This document shows positions 1-8,537 of a stretch of DNA of 44,147 bases, in pieces. Source of the stretch: UBA4644 sp964646225 (GTDB taxonomy: Bacteria > Bacillota > Clostridia > Oscillospirales > Butyricicoccaceae); the NCBI GenBank assembly GCA_964646225.1, contig CAZYAD010000011.1:1-44147 (forward strand). Direction: 5' to 3'. The position numbers were made by a program, and so were the translations under genes. Numbering within the stretch: position 1 is the first letter of the stretch; every line of letters begins with the position of its first letter. The notes under the pieces were generated by a model. The model was not told where the DNA came from. It searched no databases and saw only the letters and a program-made list of their open reading frames with translations.

Positions 1-439
1 GGCGGCCCTCATCGCCTTTATCCCCATGCTGATGGATACCGGCGGCAACTGCGGCTCCCAGGCGTCGGTGACGGTGATCCGCGGCCTCAGTCTGGGAGAC
101 ATCGAATTCTCCGACCTGGGCCGGGTGCTGTGGAAGGAGTGGCGGGTGTCCCTGCTGTGCGGCATCAGCCTGTCGGCGGTATCCTTTGGCAAGCTGTTGC
201 TGGTGGATCGGCTGCTGCTGGGCAATACGGGGGTCACCCTGTTGGTGGCGGCGGTGGTGAGCCTGACTCTGCTGCTCACCGTGATCCTGGCCAAGCTGGT
301 GGGAGCCAGTCTGCCCATGCTGGCCAAGCGGCTGGGCTTTGACCCTGCCGTGATGGCCTCCCCCTTTATCACCACCATTGTGGACGCGCTGTCCCTGCTG
401 CTGTATTTTCAAATCGCCTCGGCGCTGCTGGGGCTTTAA
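1..439 (+). CDS. mgtE: Magnesium transporter MgtE, C-terminal part (5' end outside window)
   Basis: The frame is open from base 2 and ends with TAA at 437-439, giving about 145 residues. It matches the membrane channel domain of MgtE, a Mg2+ channel/transporter of the cytoplasmic membrane. The clearest sign is the conserved run MLMDTGGNCGSQAS near the start, a pore-lining signature of the family, followed by hydrophobic helices and the closing segment SPFITTIVDALSLLLYF, also typical. The cytoplasmic N and CBS domains that gate the channel would lie upstream and cannot be seen. The thioesterase gene follows 12 bases downstream on the same strand, so the two may be cotranscribed. The family call is firm; Mg2+ as substrate follows from the family. 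Confidence 0.93.
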   Translation, partial: AALIAFIPMLMDTGGNCGSQASVTVIRGLSLGDIEFSDLGRVLWKEWRVSLLCGISLSAVSFGKLLLVDRLLLGNTGVTLLVAAVVSLTLLLTVILAKLVGASLPMLAKRLGFDPAVMASPFITTIVDALSLLLYFQIASALLGL

Positions 440-451
440 GGAGAAACAAAC

Positions 452-841
452 ATGATCGAGATCGGAATGAACCATCAGACGGTGCGCACCGTGCTGCCCG
501 CCTACACTGCCTCCGCCATGAAAAGCGGTACGCTGGAGGTGCTTGCCACCCCCATTATGATCGCCTGGATGGAGGAATGCTGCCTGGACTGCGTTCAGCC
601 CCGGCTGGAGGAAGGGCAAAGCACGGTGGGCACGCGGGTGGAGATCACCCACGAGGCCCCCACTCCGGTGGACGGAACGGTGACCATCAGCTGCTTCCTG
701 CGGCAGGTGGACGGCCGCCGGCTGGTGTTTGCGGTAGAGGCCAGCGACAGCGCCGGCATCATCGGCCGCGGGACCCACGAGCGATTTATCGTGGACAGCG
801 CGAAATTTCAGGCCAAATGCGATAAAAAGAAGCAGCTTTAA
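452..841 (+). CDS. Hotdog-fold thioesterase, FlK-like
   Basis: 129 residues, starting at an ATG with TAAGGAG about 8 bases upstream. Length and pattern fit single-domain hotdog thioesterases related to fluoroacetyl-CoA thioesterase FlK: an N-terminal strand region (TVRTVLPAYTASAMKSG), the central helix with LATPIMIAWMEECC, and the conserved THEAPTPVDGTV strand region. Such proteins hydrolyse small acyl-CoA thioesters in the cytoplasm. The specific substrate cannot be read from sequence, and FlK-type proteins in gut clostridia are mostly untested. It lies between mgtE and a formamidase-family gene on the same strand, with 28 bases to the next start. It ends in a lysine-rich tail. Confidence 0.8.
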   Translation: MIEIGMNHQTVRTVLPAYTASAMKSGTLEVLATPIMIAWMEECCLDCVQPRLEEGQSTVGTRVEITHEAPTPVDGTVTISCFLRQVDGRRLVFAVEASDSAGIIGRGTHERFIVDSAKFQAKCDKKKQL

Positions 842-869
842 CCCAAACGGAAGAAAGGAGCATATTCCC

Positions 870-1766
870 ATGCTGAAGATCACAAAGGCAACCGTCACCG
901 ATAATTGCAGCCCGAACAATCCCCCTGCCGCCCGCTGCCACAGCGGCGATACCGTCCAGTTCGAGACCCGTGACTGTTATGACGACCGTCTGATGGGCGA
1001 CGGCACGGTGATCGAGCCCGAAAAGGCGCTGGAAAACCCCGCCACCGGCCCGCTGTATGTGGAGGAGGCCATGCCCGGCGATGTGCTCAAGGTGCACATC
1101 GACCGCATCACCATCAATCCCACCGGCCTGATGCGGGCCAGTACCTCCGGCGGCGCGTTCAACGATCTGGTGGAATACCGCAAGGTGCGTCAGTTCGACA
1201 CCACCGGGGAGTACATCCAGTTCAATGACAAGCTCCGGCTGAAAATCGACACTATGATCGGCGTCATCGGCACCGCACCCCGGACCGATACCGTCATGAC
1301 CCACACCCCCGGCGCTCACGGCGGCAACATGGACTGCAACAAGATCGTGGAGGGCTCCACCCTGTATCTGCCGGTGAACGTTCCCGGGGCGCTGCTGTCC
1401 ATGGGCGACCTGCACGCTCTGATGGGCGACGGCGAGGTGATGATCTGCGGGCTGGAGACCGGCGGTCTGGTCACCGTGACGGTGGAGGTGGTCAAGGGCT
1501 TCCCCATGCCCACTCCTGCCCTGTCCTGCCGCGGCCGGTTTTATTCCATCCAGAGCGCCAACACGCTGGATCAGGCCAGCCGCAAGGCGTCCCGCGCCAT
1601 GCTGCAATTTTTGCAGCAGGTGACCACCATGGATGTGTATGACTGTGCCATGCTGCTGAGTCTGGTGGGCGACCTGTCGGTGTGCCAGATCGTGGATCCC
1701 CAGCTCACTGTTCGCATGGGCATCGAGCAGAGCATCCTGGACGCTTACGGCGTCGTCCTGCCTTAA
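870..1766 (+). CDS. Acetamidase/formamidase family protein
   Basis: 298 residues from an ATG preceded by AAAGGAG (about 9 bases). It belongs to the FmdA_AmdA family, which hydrolyses formamide, acetamide or related short amides to ammonia and the acid. The metal-binding signature GAHGGNMDC lies near residues 148-156, preceded by the family's GVIGTAPRTD segment, with PVNVPGALLSMGDLHALMGDGE following. The length equals that of short bacterial members. It is the last gene of the rightward group and is followed by a strong terminator. Together with the amidohydrolases across that terminator it suggests amide-nitrogen use, but this link is inference. The exact substrate is unknown. Confidence 0.88.
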   Translation: MLKITKATVTDNCSPNNPPAARCHSGDTVQFETRDCYDDRLMGDGTVIEPEKALENPATGPLYVEEAMPGDVLKVHIDRITINPTGLMRASTSGGAFNDLVEYRKVRQFDTTGEYIQFNDKLRLKIDTMIGVIGTAPRTDTVMTHTPGAHGGNMDCNKIVEGSTLYLPVNVPGALLSMGDLHALMGDGEVMICGLETGGLVTVTVEVVKGFPMPTPALSCRGRFYSIQSANTLDQASRKASRAMLQFLQQVTTMDVYDCAMLLSLVGDLSVCQIVDPQLTVRMGIEQSILDAYGVVLP

Positions 1767-1840
1767 GGCAGCCGCCCCGCCGGTTCTCACGGCGCACTTC
1801 CCCGCCGCAGGGTCTGCGAAAACCCCAAAATCGATACGAA

Positions 1841-1874
1841 AAGCCCCTGAAATTTCCATTTCAGGGGCTTTTTT
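1841..1874. terminator. Bidirectional intrinsic terminator
   Basis: A perfect 15-bp stem (1841-1855 with 1860-1874, loop TTCC). Its AAAAGCCCC/GGGGCTTTT core gives a T-run on both strands. It separates the rightward formamidase gene from the leftward amidohydrolase gene that ends at 1902, so it probably serves both convergent units. Confidence 0.92.
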
Positions 1875-1901
1875 ATGTGTTTGTGCGGCGGAGTGCGGGA
1901 C

Positions 1902-3524
1902 TTAGGCCTTCTGCCAGGCGACCTTGCCGCCCACGATGGTGGTCACGGGCAGGATATCCCGGATCTTCATGGGATCACAGGTGAAGATGTCGGTGTCCAG
2001 CACCACCATGTCCGCCAGGAAGCCGGGCTTGATGCGGCCCTTGTCGGCCTCGCGGAACTCATTGTAGGCCGAACCGGCGGTATAGGCGTCGATGGCCTGA
2101 GGCACATCCACACACTCCTGGGGGAAGAAGCCGCCCTCGGGCCAGCCCTTTTTGTCCTTGCGGGTGACGGCGGAATACAGGTTGGGGAAGGGGTTGCAGT
2201 CCTCCACCGGGCTGTCAGTGCCGTAGGAAACATGTCCGCCCAGATCCTCTACCGTCTTGAAGGCATAGGAGGTAGAAGACAGCTCCTCGCCGCAGCGGCT
2301 GATGACGGCGTGCATATCATAGTCCAGGAAGATGGGCTGATACATGGCCAGCACCTGATCCCGGGCGATGCGCTCCAGCAGGGGCCGGTCGGTGATCTGG
2401 CAGTGGATCAGGCCGTGACGCAGGGGGTTTTTGCCCTCCCGCAGGACATGCTCGTAATTGATGACCGTATCCTCGATGGCCTTGTCGCCAATGACATGGG
2501 TCACCACCTGCATATCGTTCCGGTCAGCGATCTCGCAGAAGCGATCCATCAGCGGTGCAGAGGTGGCCTCCACACCGTAATTGCCCGGATCGTCCAGATA
2601 GCCCTGCCGCATGGTGCCCGTGCGGGCGCCCAGAGAGCCGTCCTTATACAGCTTCAGCGGCCCGATGGTCAGGGCGGGGTCGTGGCTGAGATACAGCTGC
2701 CGATCGGTGTCCAGCCAGGCCTGATAATCCTCCGGCGTGGGGAAGGTCACCTGATGGCGATAGCGCAGCGGGCAGCTGCCCTCGTCATAGACCTTCTTGA
2801 TGACCCGGAAGATGGTCTCCCGGGGGACCGGCGCGGTGCCCACATCATTGGACTGAACACTGGTGATGCCGTGCTCCAGCGCATAATTGGCCGCATCCAG
2901 GAACATCCGCTCATATTCCTCGTCGGAATAGGGCTCGAACACCGCGTTGGCCCGGTTGCAGGTCAGCTCGGTCAGCAGACCGTTGGGCTCGCCGTTTTCA
3001 TCCATCTCCCAGGTACCGCCGGGGAACTGCTCGGCGCCCTTGTGGACGCCCATCAGCTCCAGCACCTTGCTGTTGACGGCCACGATGTGTCCGCAGACAC
3101 GCTCCAGAATGATGGGCACCTCGGTAGAGATCTTGTCCAGATCCCAGCGGGTGGGCATCCGCTTATCGCCCACGAACAGATCCTGGTTCCAGCCCACCGC
3201 CTGGATGCCCCGCCGCCGTGCGCCGGGGTTTTCCTCCAGAAACTTCTTGCCGATCTCCACCAGATGCTCGGCGGAGGTGGCCTGGGTGATATCGGCCTGT
3301 GCCCGGCCGATGCCCACCATCAGCAGGTGCATATGGCTGTCGTTCAGGCCGGGGATGACCGTCCGGCCGCCGCAGTCCAGCACCTGTGCGTCTTCCCCGG
3401 CGGCTGCCAGCACCTCGTCATTGGTACCCACCAGACGGATGACGCCGTCCTCGGCATAGACCGCCTGAACAAAGCGATCCCGCTCCACATAGATCTTTCC
3501 GTTTTTCAAAACCAGCTTTTTCAC
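1902..3524 (-). CDS. YtcJ-type amidohydrolase (amidohydrolase family 3), copy A
   Basis: 540 residues. A metal-dependent hydrolase of the TIM-barrel amidohydrolase superfamily, family 3 (YtcJ-like). The HxH metal motif is in NDSHMHLL (H64, H66). Further marks are TGTMRQGYLDDPGNYG, the THVIGDKAIED histidine, the HCQITD histidine, and the late aspartate in YGTDSPVED; the C-terminus closes the small beta-sandwich domain (KPGFLADMVVLDTD). No signal peptide is seen, so it is cytoplasmic. The substrate is unknown; relatives act on N-acyl amino acids, amides and similar compounds. It starts 15 bases after copy B, almost certainly in one transcript. Its last 438 coding bases are identical to copy B, while the rest has diverged, including the middle of the barrel. 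Confidence 0.92.
   Translation of the reverse strand: MKKLVLKNGKIYVERDRFVQAVYAEDGVIRLVGTNDEVLAAAGEDAQVLDCGGRTVIPGLNDSHMHLLMVGIGRAQADITQATSAEHLVEIGKKFLEENPGARRRGIQAVGWNQDLFVGDKRMPTRWDLDKISTEVPIILERVCGHIVAVNSKVLELMGVHKGAEQFPGGTWEMDENGEPNGLLTELTCNRANAVFEPYSDEEYERMFLDAANYALEHGITSVQSNDVGTAPVPRETIFRVIKKVYDEGSCPLRYRHQVTFPTPEDYQAWLDTDRQLYLSHDPALTIGPLKLYKDGSLGARTGTMRQGYLDDPGNYGVEATSAPLMDRFCEIADRNDMQVVTHVIGDKAIEDTVINYEHVLREGKNPLRHGLIHCQITDRPLLERIARDQVLAMYQPIFLDYDMHAVISRCGEELSSTSYAFKTVEDLGGHVSYGTDSPVEDCNPFPNLYSAVTRKDKKGWPEGGFFPQECVDVPQAIDAYTAGSAYNEFREADKGRIKPGFLADMVVLDTDIFTCDPMKIRDILPVTTIVGGKVAWQKA
1908..2345 (-). repeat. 438-bp perfect direct repeat, copy 1 (3' part of amidohydrolase A)
   Basis: Base-by-base comparison shows no difference from 3546-3983 over 438 bases. 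Identity breaks off abruptly at both ends (C against G at 1907/3545 and G against C at 2346/3984). It covers the C-terminal 145 or so residues of the enzyme. Confidence 0.97.
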
Positions 3525-3539
3525 TGTTCTGCCGCTCCT

Positions 3540-5165
3540 TTACTGCTTCTGCCAGGCGACCTTGCCGCCCACGATGGTGGTCACGGGCAGGATATCCCGG
3601 ATCTTCATGGGATCACAGGTGAAGATGTCGGTGTCCAGCACCACCATGTCCGCCAGGAAGCCGGGCTTGATGCGGCCCTTGTCGGCCTCGCGGAACTCAT
3701 TGTAGGCCGAACCGGCGGTATAGGCGTCGATGGCCTGAGGCACATCCACACACTCCTGGGGGAAGAAGCCGCCCTCGGGCCAGCCCTTTTTGTCCTTGCG
3801 GGTGACGGCGGAATACAGGTTGGGGAAGGGGTTGCAGTCCTCCACCGGGCTGTCAGTGCCGTAGGAAACATGTCCGCCCAGATCCTCTACCGTCTTGAAG
3901 GCATAGGAGGTAGAAGACAGCTCCTCGCCGCAGCGGCTGATGACGGCGTGCATATCATAGTCCAGGAAGATGGGCTGATACATCACCAGAATGTCATCCT
4001 TCACGATGCGCTCCAGCAGAGGCCGGTCGGTGATCTGGCAATGCACCAGTGCATGACGCAGGGGATTTTTGCCCTCGGGCATGACCCGCTCGTAATTGGT
4101 GACCGTATCCTCAATGGCCTTGTCGCCGATGACATGGGTCACCACCTGGATGCCCGCATCGGCGGCCACCTGACAGAAGGCGTCCATGTCGGCATCGGTG
4201 GTGGTCTCCACGCCGTAATTGCCCGGATCATCCAGATAGCCCTGCCGCATGGTGCCTGTGCGTCCGCCCAGAGAGCCATCCTTGAACAGCTTCAGCGGCC
4301 CCAGCGCCAGCATATCCGGCCGGTCATAGCGGCCGTGGCGGTACTCGCCCTCCACATAGGCCTTGAACTCCTCCACATCGTGGAAGCACACCTGATGGCG
4401 GTAGCGCAGCGGGCAGGCCTCCTTGTCATAGATCCCGCGCACCATGTCGAACAGCTGGGGCATGGTCAGATTGCAGTTGCCCGCGTCATTAGACTGGACG
4501 CTGGTGATGCCGTGGGACAGGGCGTACTCCGCGCCCTTCAAAAATGCCCGCTCATAATCCTCGAGAGACAGGATGGGGATGCAGCTTTCCGGCAGATCGT
4601 TGGCATTTTCCGTGAAAATGCCGTTGGGACGGCCGTTTGCATCCAGCTCGATGGTGCCGCCGCTGACCTCCTGAAGCTGCTCATCCAGGCCCAGCATCTC
4701 GATGATCTTGGAGTTGCACACACCCACATGGCCGCACACTCTGCGCAGGAAAATGGGGATCTCGGTGGAGATCTTGTCCAGATCCCAGCGAGTGGGCATC
4801 CGCTTTTCATCGGTAAACAGATCCTGGTTCCAGCCTGTGCTGCGCACGCCGTTGCGGGCCGCCTCGGGATTTTCCCGGATGAAATCCCGCACCCGCTGGA
4901 TCAGCTCGGCCATGGAGGTCACGCCCGCCGTCTGGGCGGTGGACAGGCCCGTGCCGATCATCAGCAGATGCATATGGCTGTCGTTCAGGCCAGGGATGAC
5001 CGTCCGGCCGCCGCAATCCAGCACCTGCGCATCTGCACCGGCAGCCGCCAGCACCTCGTCGTTGGTACCCACCAGACGGATGACACCGTCCTCCGCATAG
5101 ACTGCCTGGGCAAAATGCCCGCGCTCCACATAGACCTTACCATTGGTCAGCGCCAGTTTCTTCAT
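3540..5165 (-). CDS. YtcJ-type amidohydrolase (amidohydrolase family 3), copy B
   Basis: 541 residues, paralogue of copy A directly downstream. The same metal-binding landmarks are present: NDSHMHLL near residue 64, VTHVIGDKAIED, HCQITD and YGTDSPVED. The first 68 or so residues are nearly the same as in copy A, but with synonymous and some amino-acid differences. Residues about 70-390, which shape the substrate pocket, differ clearly (for example GTGLSTAQTAGVTSMAELIQ against GIGRAQADITQATSAEHLVE). The C-terminal 438 bases are identical to copy A. Start ATG at 5165 has AAAAGGAG upstream. A hairpin at 5198-5228 separates it from the permease gene upstream, so its expression may depend on readthrough. 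Substrate unknown. Confidence 0.92.
   Translation of the reverse strand: MKKLALTNGKVYVERGHFAQAVYAEDGVIRLVGTNDEVLAAAGADAQVLDCGGRTVIPGLNDSHMHLLMIGTGLSTAQTAGVTSMAELIQRVRDFIRENPEAARNGVRSTGWNQDLFTDEKRMPTRWDLDKISTEIPIFLRRVCGHVGVCNSKIIEMLGLDEQLQEVSGGTIELDANGRPNGIFTENANDLPESCIPILSLEDYERAFLKGAEYALSHGITSVQSNDAGNCNLTMPQLFDMVRGIYDKEACPLRYRHQVCFHDVEEFKAYVEGEYRHGRYDRPDMLALGPLKLFKDGSLGGRTGTMRQGYLDDPGNYGVETTTDADMDAFCQVAADAGIQVVTHVIGDKAIEDTVTNYERVMPEGKNPLRHALVHCQITDRPLLERIVKDDILVMYQPIFLDYDMHAVISRCGEELSSTSYAFKTVEDLGGHVSYGTDSPVEDCNPFPNLYSAVTRKDKKGWPEGGFFPQECVDVPQAIDAYTAGSAYNEFREADKGRIKPGFLADMVVLDTDIFTCDPMKIRDILPVTTIVGGKVAWQKQ
3546..3983 (-). repeat. 438-bp perfect direct repeat, copy 2 (3' part of amidohydrolase B)
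   Basis: Identical to 1908-2345 at an offset of 1638 bases. See copy 1; best explained by recent gene conversion or a recombination event between the tandem genes. Confidence 0.97.
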
Positions 5166-5197
5166 AAAAAAACAACTCCTTTTCTCATTTTTTGAAA

Positions 5198-5228
5198 ACC
5201 GCCCCCGCCCATCGCGGGCGAGGGCGGT
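5198..5228 (-). terminator. Hairpin terminator after the permease gene
   Basis: Stem 5198-5210 with 5216-5228 (13 bp, one C-A mismatch, GC-rich), followed on the minus strand by TTTTC and then an A-run. The short T-tract suggests partial termination between the permease and amidohydrolase B. Confidence 0.6.
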
Positions 5229-5267
5229 GCTGCTTCGTTTACAGGGGATCGGTCATCAGCCGAAGGC

Positions 5268-6653
5268 TCAGACCTTCTTGCCTTCCTTCTTCAGCTTGAT
5301 GTCAAACAGCCAGTAGACCACGGCGCCAACTACGGGCACAGCCAGACCGATGATGCAGGTCATGGGGTCTTCCAGCAGGGTGTTGATCATCAGTGCAATG
5401 TTGATGACGATGGTCAGAACGACGGTAGCAACGCCGCCCCAAACCTTGTAAGGACGATTCATGTCGGGCATCTTCTTGCGCAGGACCAGAACCGAGACAT
5501 AAACCAGCGTGTTGAACAGCATACCGCCAAAGACGACCAGAGAGGTCAGCTGATCCAGGCTGCGGATCCAGATCAACGCGGTGGAAATGGCAAACTGGCA
5601 CCACAGGGAGATAACGGGAACCTTGGTCTTGGGATCCAGCTTGCACATGCCCTGGAAGAAGTGCCCTTCCTGCGCCATAGCGTAAGGATTGCGGGCAAAG
5701 GCCAGGGTCATACTGTTAATGGAGCCCAGCTGAGAAATCACCATGCCCACGATGACCAGCGTGCCGCCGGCAGCGCCCAGCAGACGCTTGGAGACCACGG
5801 TGCCCAGATACAGCTCGCCGCCGTCGATCAGGCTACGGATCTCGCCCTGGGGGATCACGCGGTAGATCGCGAAGTTGAACAGCGCATACAGCAGCGTAAT
5901 GCCGCCGATGGACAGAATCAGCGCCAGAGGCAGATTCTTTTTGGGGTTCTTGACTTCCTCGGCAACCGTATTCAGGTTGGTCCAGCCCTCATACGCCCAC
6001 AGGGTAGCCACAGTGGCGAAGCCGACCATGCTCAGCATCTTGCCGATGGAAACGGTGCCGTCCATGGGAGTGAAGCTCATGTTGGGAGAAACATCGCCCA
6101 TGAACAGCGCAACGATCACGATGATCGCGATGGGGATCAGCTTGGCGACCATGGTGATATTGGACACCTTGGAGCCCAGCTTAACGCCGAAGGTGTTGAT
6201 CAGGGTAAACAGTGCCAGCACAGCAGTGGCAATGATCTTGCCCGTAATGCCCTCGATGCCGAAGATGGCAACCAGCGCCAGGGCGCCGGCAGACAGAGAG
6301 CCGGGAGAGCCGATCAGCCAGCTCTGGAAGCCGGACAGGAAGCCCACCAGGGGATGGAACGCAGCGTTCAGATAAACCGTAAAACCACCGGCTTTGGGCA
6401 TCATAGCGCCCAGTTCTGCCAGGCACAGACCGCCCAGCATGGAAACCAGACCGCCCAGAACCCAGCAGACGATGGCCCAGCCCAGGCTGAAGCCGGTACG
6501 CTGCAGGACATAGGAGCCCAGATAGAAAATACCGCCGCCGATCATGATACCGCCCAGAATGGATACGCCGCCAAACAGGCCAATTTCGCGTTTGAACTCC
6601 GTTTTCTCAGAGGAAAGCTCTGCCTCCAGAGCCTGCAAGTTCTTGTCTTCCAT
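5268..6653 (-). CDS. APC-superfamily amino acid permease
   Basis: 461 residues, about 12 hydrophobic helices, no signal peptide. It belongs to the amino acid-polyamine-organocation superfamily (LAT/SteT-like). The first helix carries the substrate-backbone-binding signature GGIMIGGGIFYLGSYV (about residues 34-49), followed by LGGLCLAELGAMMPKAGG, the conserved TM2-3 region, and WAYEGWTNLNTVAEEVKNPKKN in the middle. The last helices and a lysine-rich tail follow. It imports or exchanges amino acids or close derivatives across the cytoplasmic membrane; specificity cannot be told. Start ATG at 6653 has AAAGG about 10 bases upstream. It lies inside a run of three amidohydrolases on the same strand, so it may bring in the compounds they split, or export the products (inference). 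Confidence 0.9.
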   Translation of the reverse strand: MEDKNLQALEAELSSEKTEFKREIGLFGGVSILGGIMIGGGIFYLGSYVLQRTGFSLGWAIVCWVLGGLVSMLGGLCLAELGAMMPKAGGFTVYLNAAFHPLVGFLSGFQSWLIGSPGSLSAGALALVAIFGIEGITGKIIATAVLALFTLINTFGVKLGSKVSNITMVAKLIPIAIIVIVALFMGDVSPNMSFTPMDGTVSIGKMLSMVGFATVATLWAYEGWTNLNTVAEEVKNPKKNLPLALILSIGGITLLYALFNFAIYRVIPQGEIRSLIDGGELYLGTVVSKRLLGAAGGTLVIVGMVISQLGSINSMTLAFARNPYAMAQEGHFFQGMCKLDPKTKVPVISLWCQFAISTALIWIRSLDQLTSLVVFGGMLFNTLVYVSVLVLRKKMPDMNRPYKVWGGVATVVLTIVINIALMINTLLEDPMTCIIGLAVPVVGAVVYWLFDIKLKKEGKKV

Positions 6654-6746
6654 AGTTACACACCTTTCATTTTGTATTGGGGGCTATCTGCACGCCCGGT
6701 ATGAGAAGCAGCCCTCATCCCCGGCTATTGCACAAAAGGAAGCGCC

Positions 6747-8390
6747 TCAGCGCTGATAGACGCACTGGCCATCCACATAGGTTCGGGTGACCTTTGCCTT
6801 GAGGATATCCTCCGCCGGGCAGGTCAGCAGATCGGTGTCCAGCGTGATGAAATCGGCGTACATACCGGCCTTGATCTGGCCCTTTACATTCTCATCCATG
6901 GAGCTGTAAGCGCCGGCGGCAGTGTAACCGTACAGTGCCTGCTGGCGGGACAGGATCTGCTGGGGCCAGGCGGGGCCGTTGCCCTTAGTATCGCAGCTGG
7001 TGACCGCGCAGTAGATGCCCCGCAGGGGATCATAGCTCTCCACCGGGCAGTCGGTGCCGAAGGGAGCGTGGACGCCGCTCTCGATGTAATCCTTCCAGGC
7101 ATAGGAGGTGTCTCCCAGCTCCTTGCCCACCCGGTCAAAGACGATATGCATATCATAATCGATGAACACCGGCTGGATATAGGCGATCACATCCAGTTCA
7201 CGGAAGCGGCGAACCTGCTCTTTGTCGGTGATCTGGCAGTGGACGATACCGTGACGGGGATGGAGATAGGGCATCTCGCGCCGCGCCCGCTCAAAGGCAT
7301 TGAGGCACATTTCGATGGCGCCATCGCCGATGGCGTGGATAGCGGCAGCCATGTTGTTGCGGTGGGCCTTCATGACCAGATAGTCCAGATCCTCCTGATT
7401 TTCATAGATGGCCAAGCCCTTGGTGGAGGGATCGTCGGCATAGGGCTTGCGCATCAGCGCGGTACGGGCACCCAGAGAGCCGTCTGCCAGGATCTTGACA
7501 CAGGTGATCTTGAACTTGCGGTTGCCAAAGCTGTCATCCCAGCCCATCTTGTCAAAGAACTCATCCACAGTCTCTTTTTCGGTCAGCAGCGCCTGCTCAC
7601 CGATGCTCAGCTTCATCCGGCCATCCTCGCTGGCCTGCCGCAGCAGCCGCATCATGTTGTAGGCCTGTCCTTCGGGGGTATACTTGAAGTCGTCCGACTG
7701 GACGCTGGTAATACCTGCCTCGAACAGATCATGCTGGCACTCCACCATCATATCCAGCAGGGTTTCCAGGCTGGGGGCGGGCAGATTGGACTTGATATCG
7801 TCAAAAACATTCTCCTTGATGACGCCGTTGGGTTCGCCGTCCGGATAGGTTTCCGCAAAGACGCCGTACTGCTTAACGGTCTCCCGGTTGATGCCCAGCA
7901 GCTCCATTGCCTTGGAGTTCAGCGTAGCCACATGGAAGCAGGTGCGCATCACGATCATGGGGTACTCGGTGGTGACAGCGTCCAGATCGTGAGAGTTGGG
8001 GAACCGCTTTTCATCGGTAAAATAGGTATCATTCCAGCCCTCGCCGGACAGCCACAGCCCGCTGTTTTTGTCGTACATATGGTCAAAGCCATCCTGCATC
8101 CGCTGTACCAGCTCCCGCAGGGAGGTGCAGCCGCTCAGGTTGACAGCGCCCATTTTCGCCTTTGCATAATGCAGATAATGCATATGGCTGTCATTAAAGC
8201 CGGGCAGCAAAAACTGTCCGCCACAGTCCAACACCTCTACCTCGGCCTGAGGATGCTCCCGCAGAAACTGCTCTGCACCGCTTTCCGTGCCCACATAAGC
8301 GAAGAAATCCCCAATAACCACTGCGGACTGGGCAGCCGGGTTTTCACTGTCCATGGTGGCGATCACTGCATTTTTGATCCAAAGCGCCAT
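6747..8390 (-). CDS. YtcJ-type amidohydrolase (amidohydrolase family 3), copy C
   Basis: 547 residues if started at the ATG at 8390, chosen because GAGGTG lies 7 bases upstream; a TTG at 8405 would overlap that site. Family-3 amidohydrolase with HxH in NDSHMHYLHY, the DGSLGARTALMRKPYADD motif, AIHAIGDGAIEMCL, HCQITDKEQV and FGTDCPVESYDPL. It is clearly related to copies A and B but more distant, with no identical block. Cytoplasmic, no signal peptide. It is the first gene of the leftward island, with its own promoter (8435-8464), and lies 93 bases before the permease. Substrate unknown; YtcJ relatives hydrolyse amide or N-acyl bonds. Confidence 0.92.
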   Translation of the reverse strand: MALWIKNAVIATMDSENPAAQSAVVIGDFFAYVGTESGAEQFLREHPQAEVEVLDCGGQFLLPGFNDSHMHYLHYAKAKMGAVNLSGCTSLRELVQRMQDGFDHMYDKNSGLWLSGEGWNDTYFTDEKRFPNSHDLDAVTTEYPMIVMRTCFHVATLNSKAMELLGINRETVKQYGVFAETYPDGEPNGVIKENVFDDIKSNLPAPSLETLLDMMVECQHDLFEAGITSVQSDDFKYTPEGQAYNMMRLLRQASEDGRMKLSIGEQALLTEKETVDEFFDKMGWDDSFGNRKFKITCVKILADGSLGARTALMRKPYADDPSTKGLAIYENQEDLDYLVMKAHRNNMAAAIHAIGDGAIEMCLNAFERARREMPYLHPRHGIVHCQITDKEQVRRFRELDVIAYIQPVFIDYDMHIVFDRVGKELGDTSYAWKDYIESGVHAPFGTDCPVESYDPLRGIYCAVTSCDTKGNGPAWPQQILSRQQALYGYTAAGAYSSMDENVKGQIKAGMYADFITLDTDLLTCPAEDILKAKVTRTYVDGQCVYQR

Positions 8391-8434
8391 GGTAAAACAC
8401 CTCAATTCTGAATTTTTTGTTAATGGATACCATT

Positions 8435-8464
8435 ATTATAAAGGTCACTCGCTACAGTTGGCAA
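8435..8464 (-). promoter_or_regulatory. Sigma-A type promoter of the amidohydrolase-permease island
   Basis: Minus strand TTGCCA (8459-8464), 18-base spacer, TATAAT (8435-8440), about 45 bases before the chosen start at 8390. The perfect -10 makes this convincing. Confidence 0.8.
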
Positions 8465-8482
8465 TAATTTTTTGGCGTTTCT

Positions 8483-8516
8483 CGAGCATTTTTGGCATAA
8501 TCGCCAAAAATGTCTC
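8483..8516. promoter_or_regulatory. Inverted repeat just upstream of the island promoter (probable operator)
   Basis: CATTTTTGGC (8487-8496), 6-base gap, GCCAAAAATG (8503-8512): a perfect 10-bp dyad, extended by CGAG/CTCG with a one-base bulge. A third copy of the half-site (TTTTTTGGC) lies at 8468-8476, nearer the -35. The position about 23 bases upstream of the -35 suits an activator. It is not obviously a terminator because no T-run follows and it lies upstream of the promoter. The binding protein is unknown. Confidence 0.55.
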
Positions 8517-8537
8517 GGGTTTTTGGTAAATTTGACG

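Noticed and set aside
1875..5195. Open frame of 1106 codons on the plus strand across the two amidohydrolases
   Set aside because: It is the antisense shadow of two well-supported minus-strand genes in GC-rich DNA; composition is rich in His, Gln and Gly repeats without domains, and it carries the 438-bp repeat only because the real genes do.
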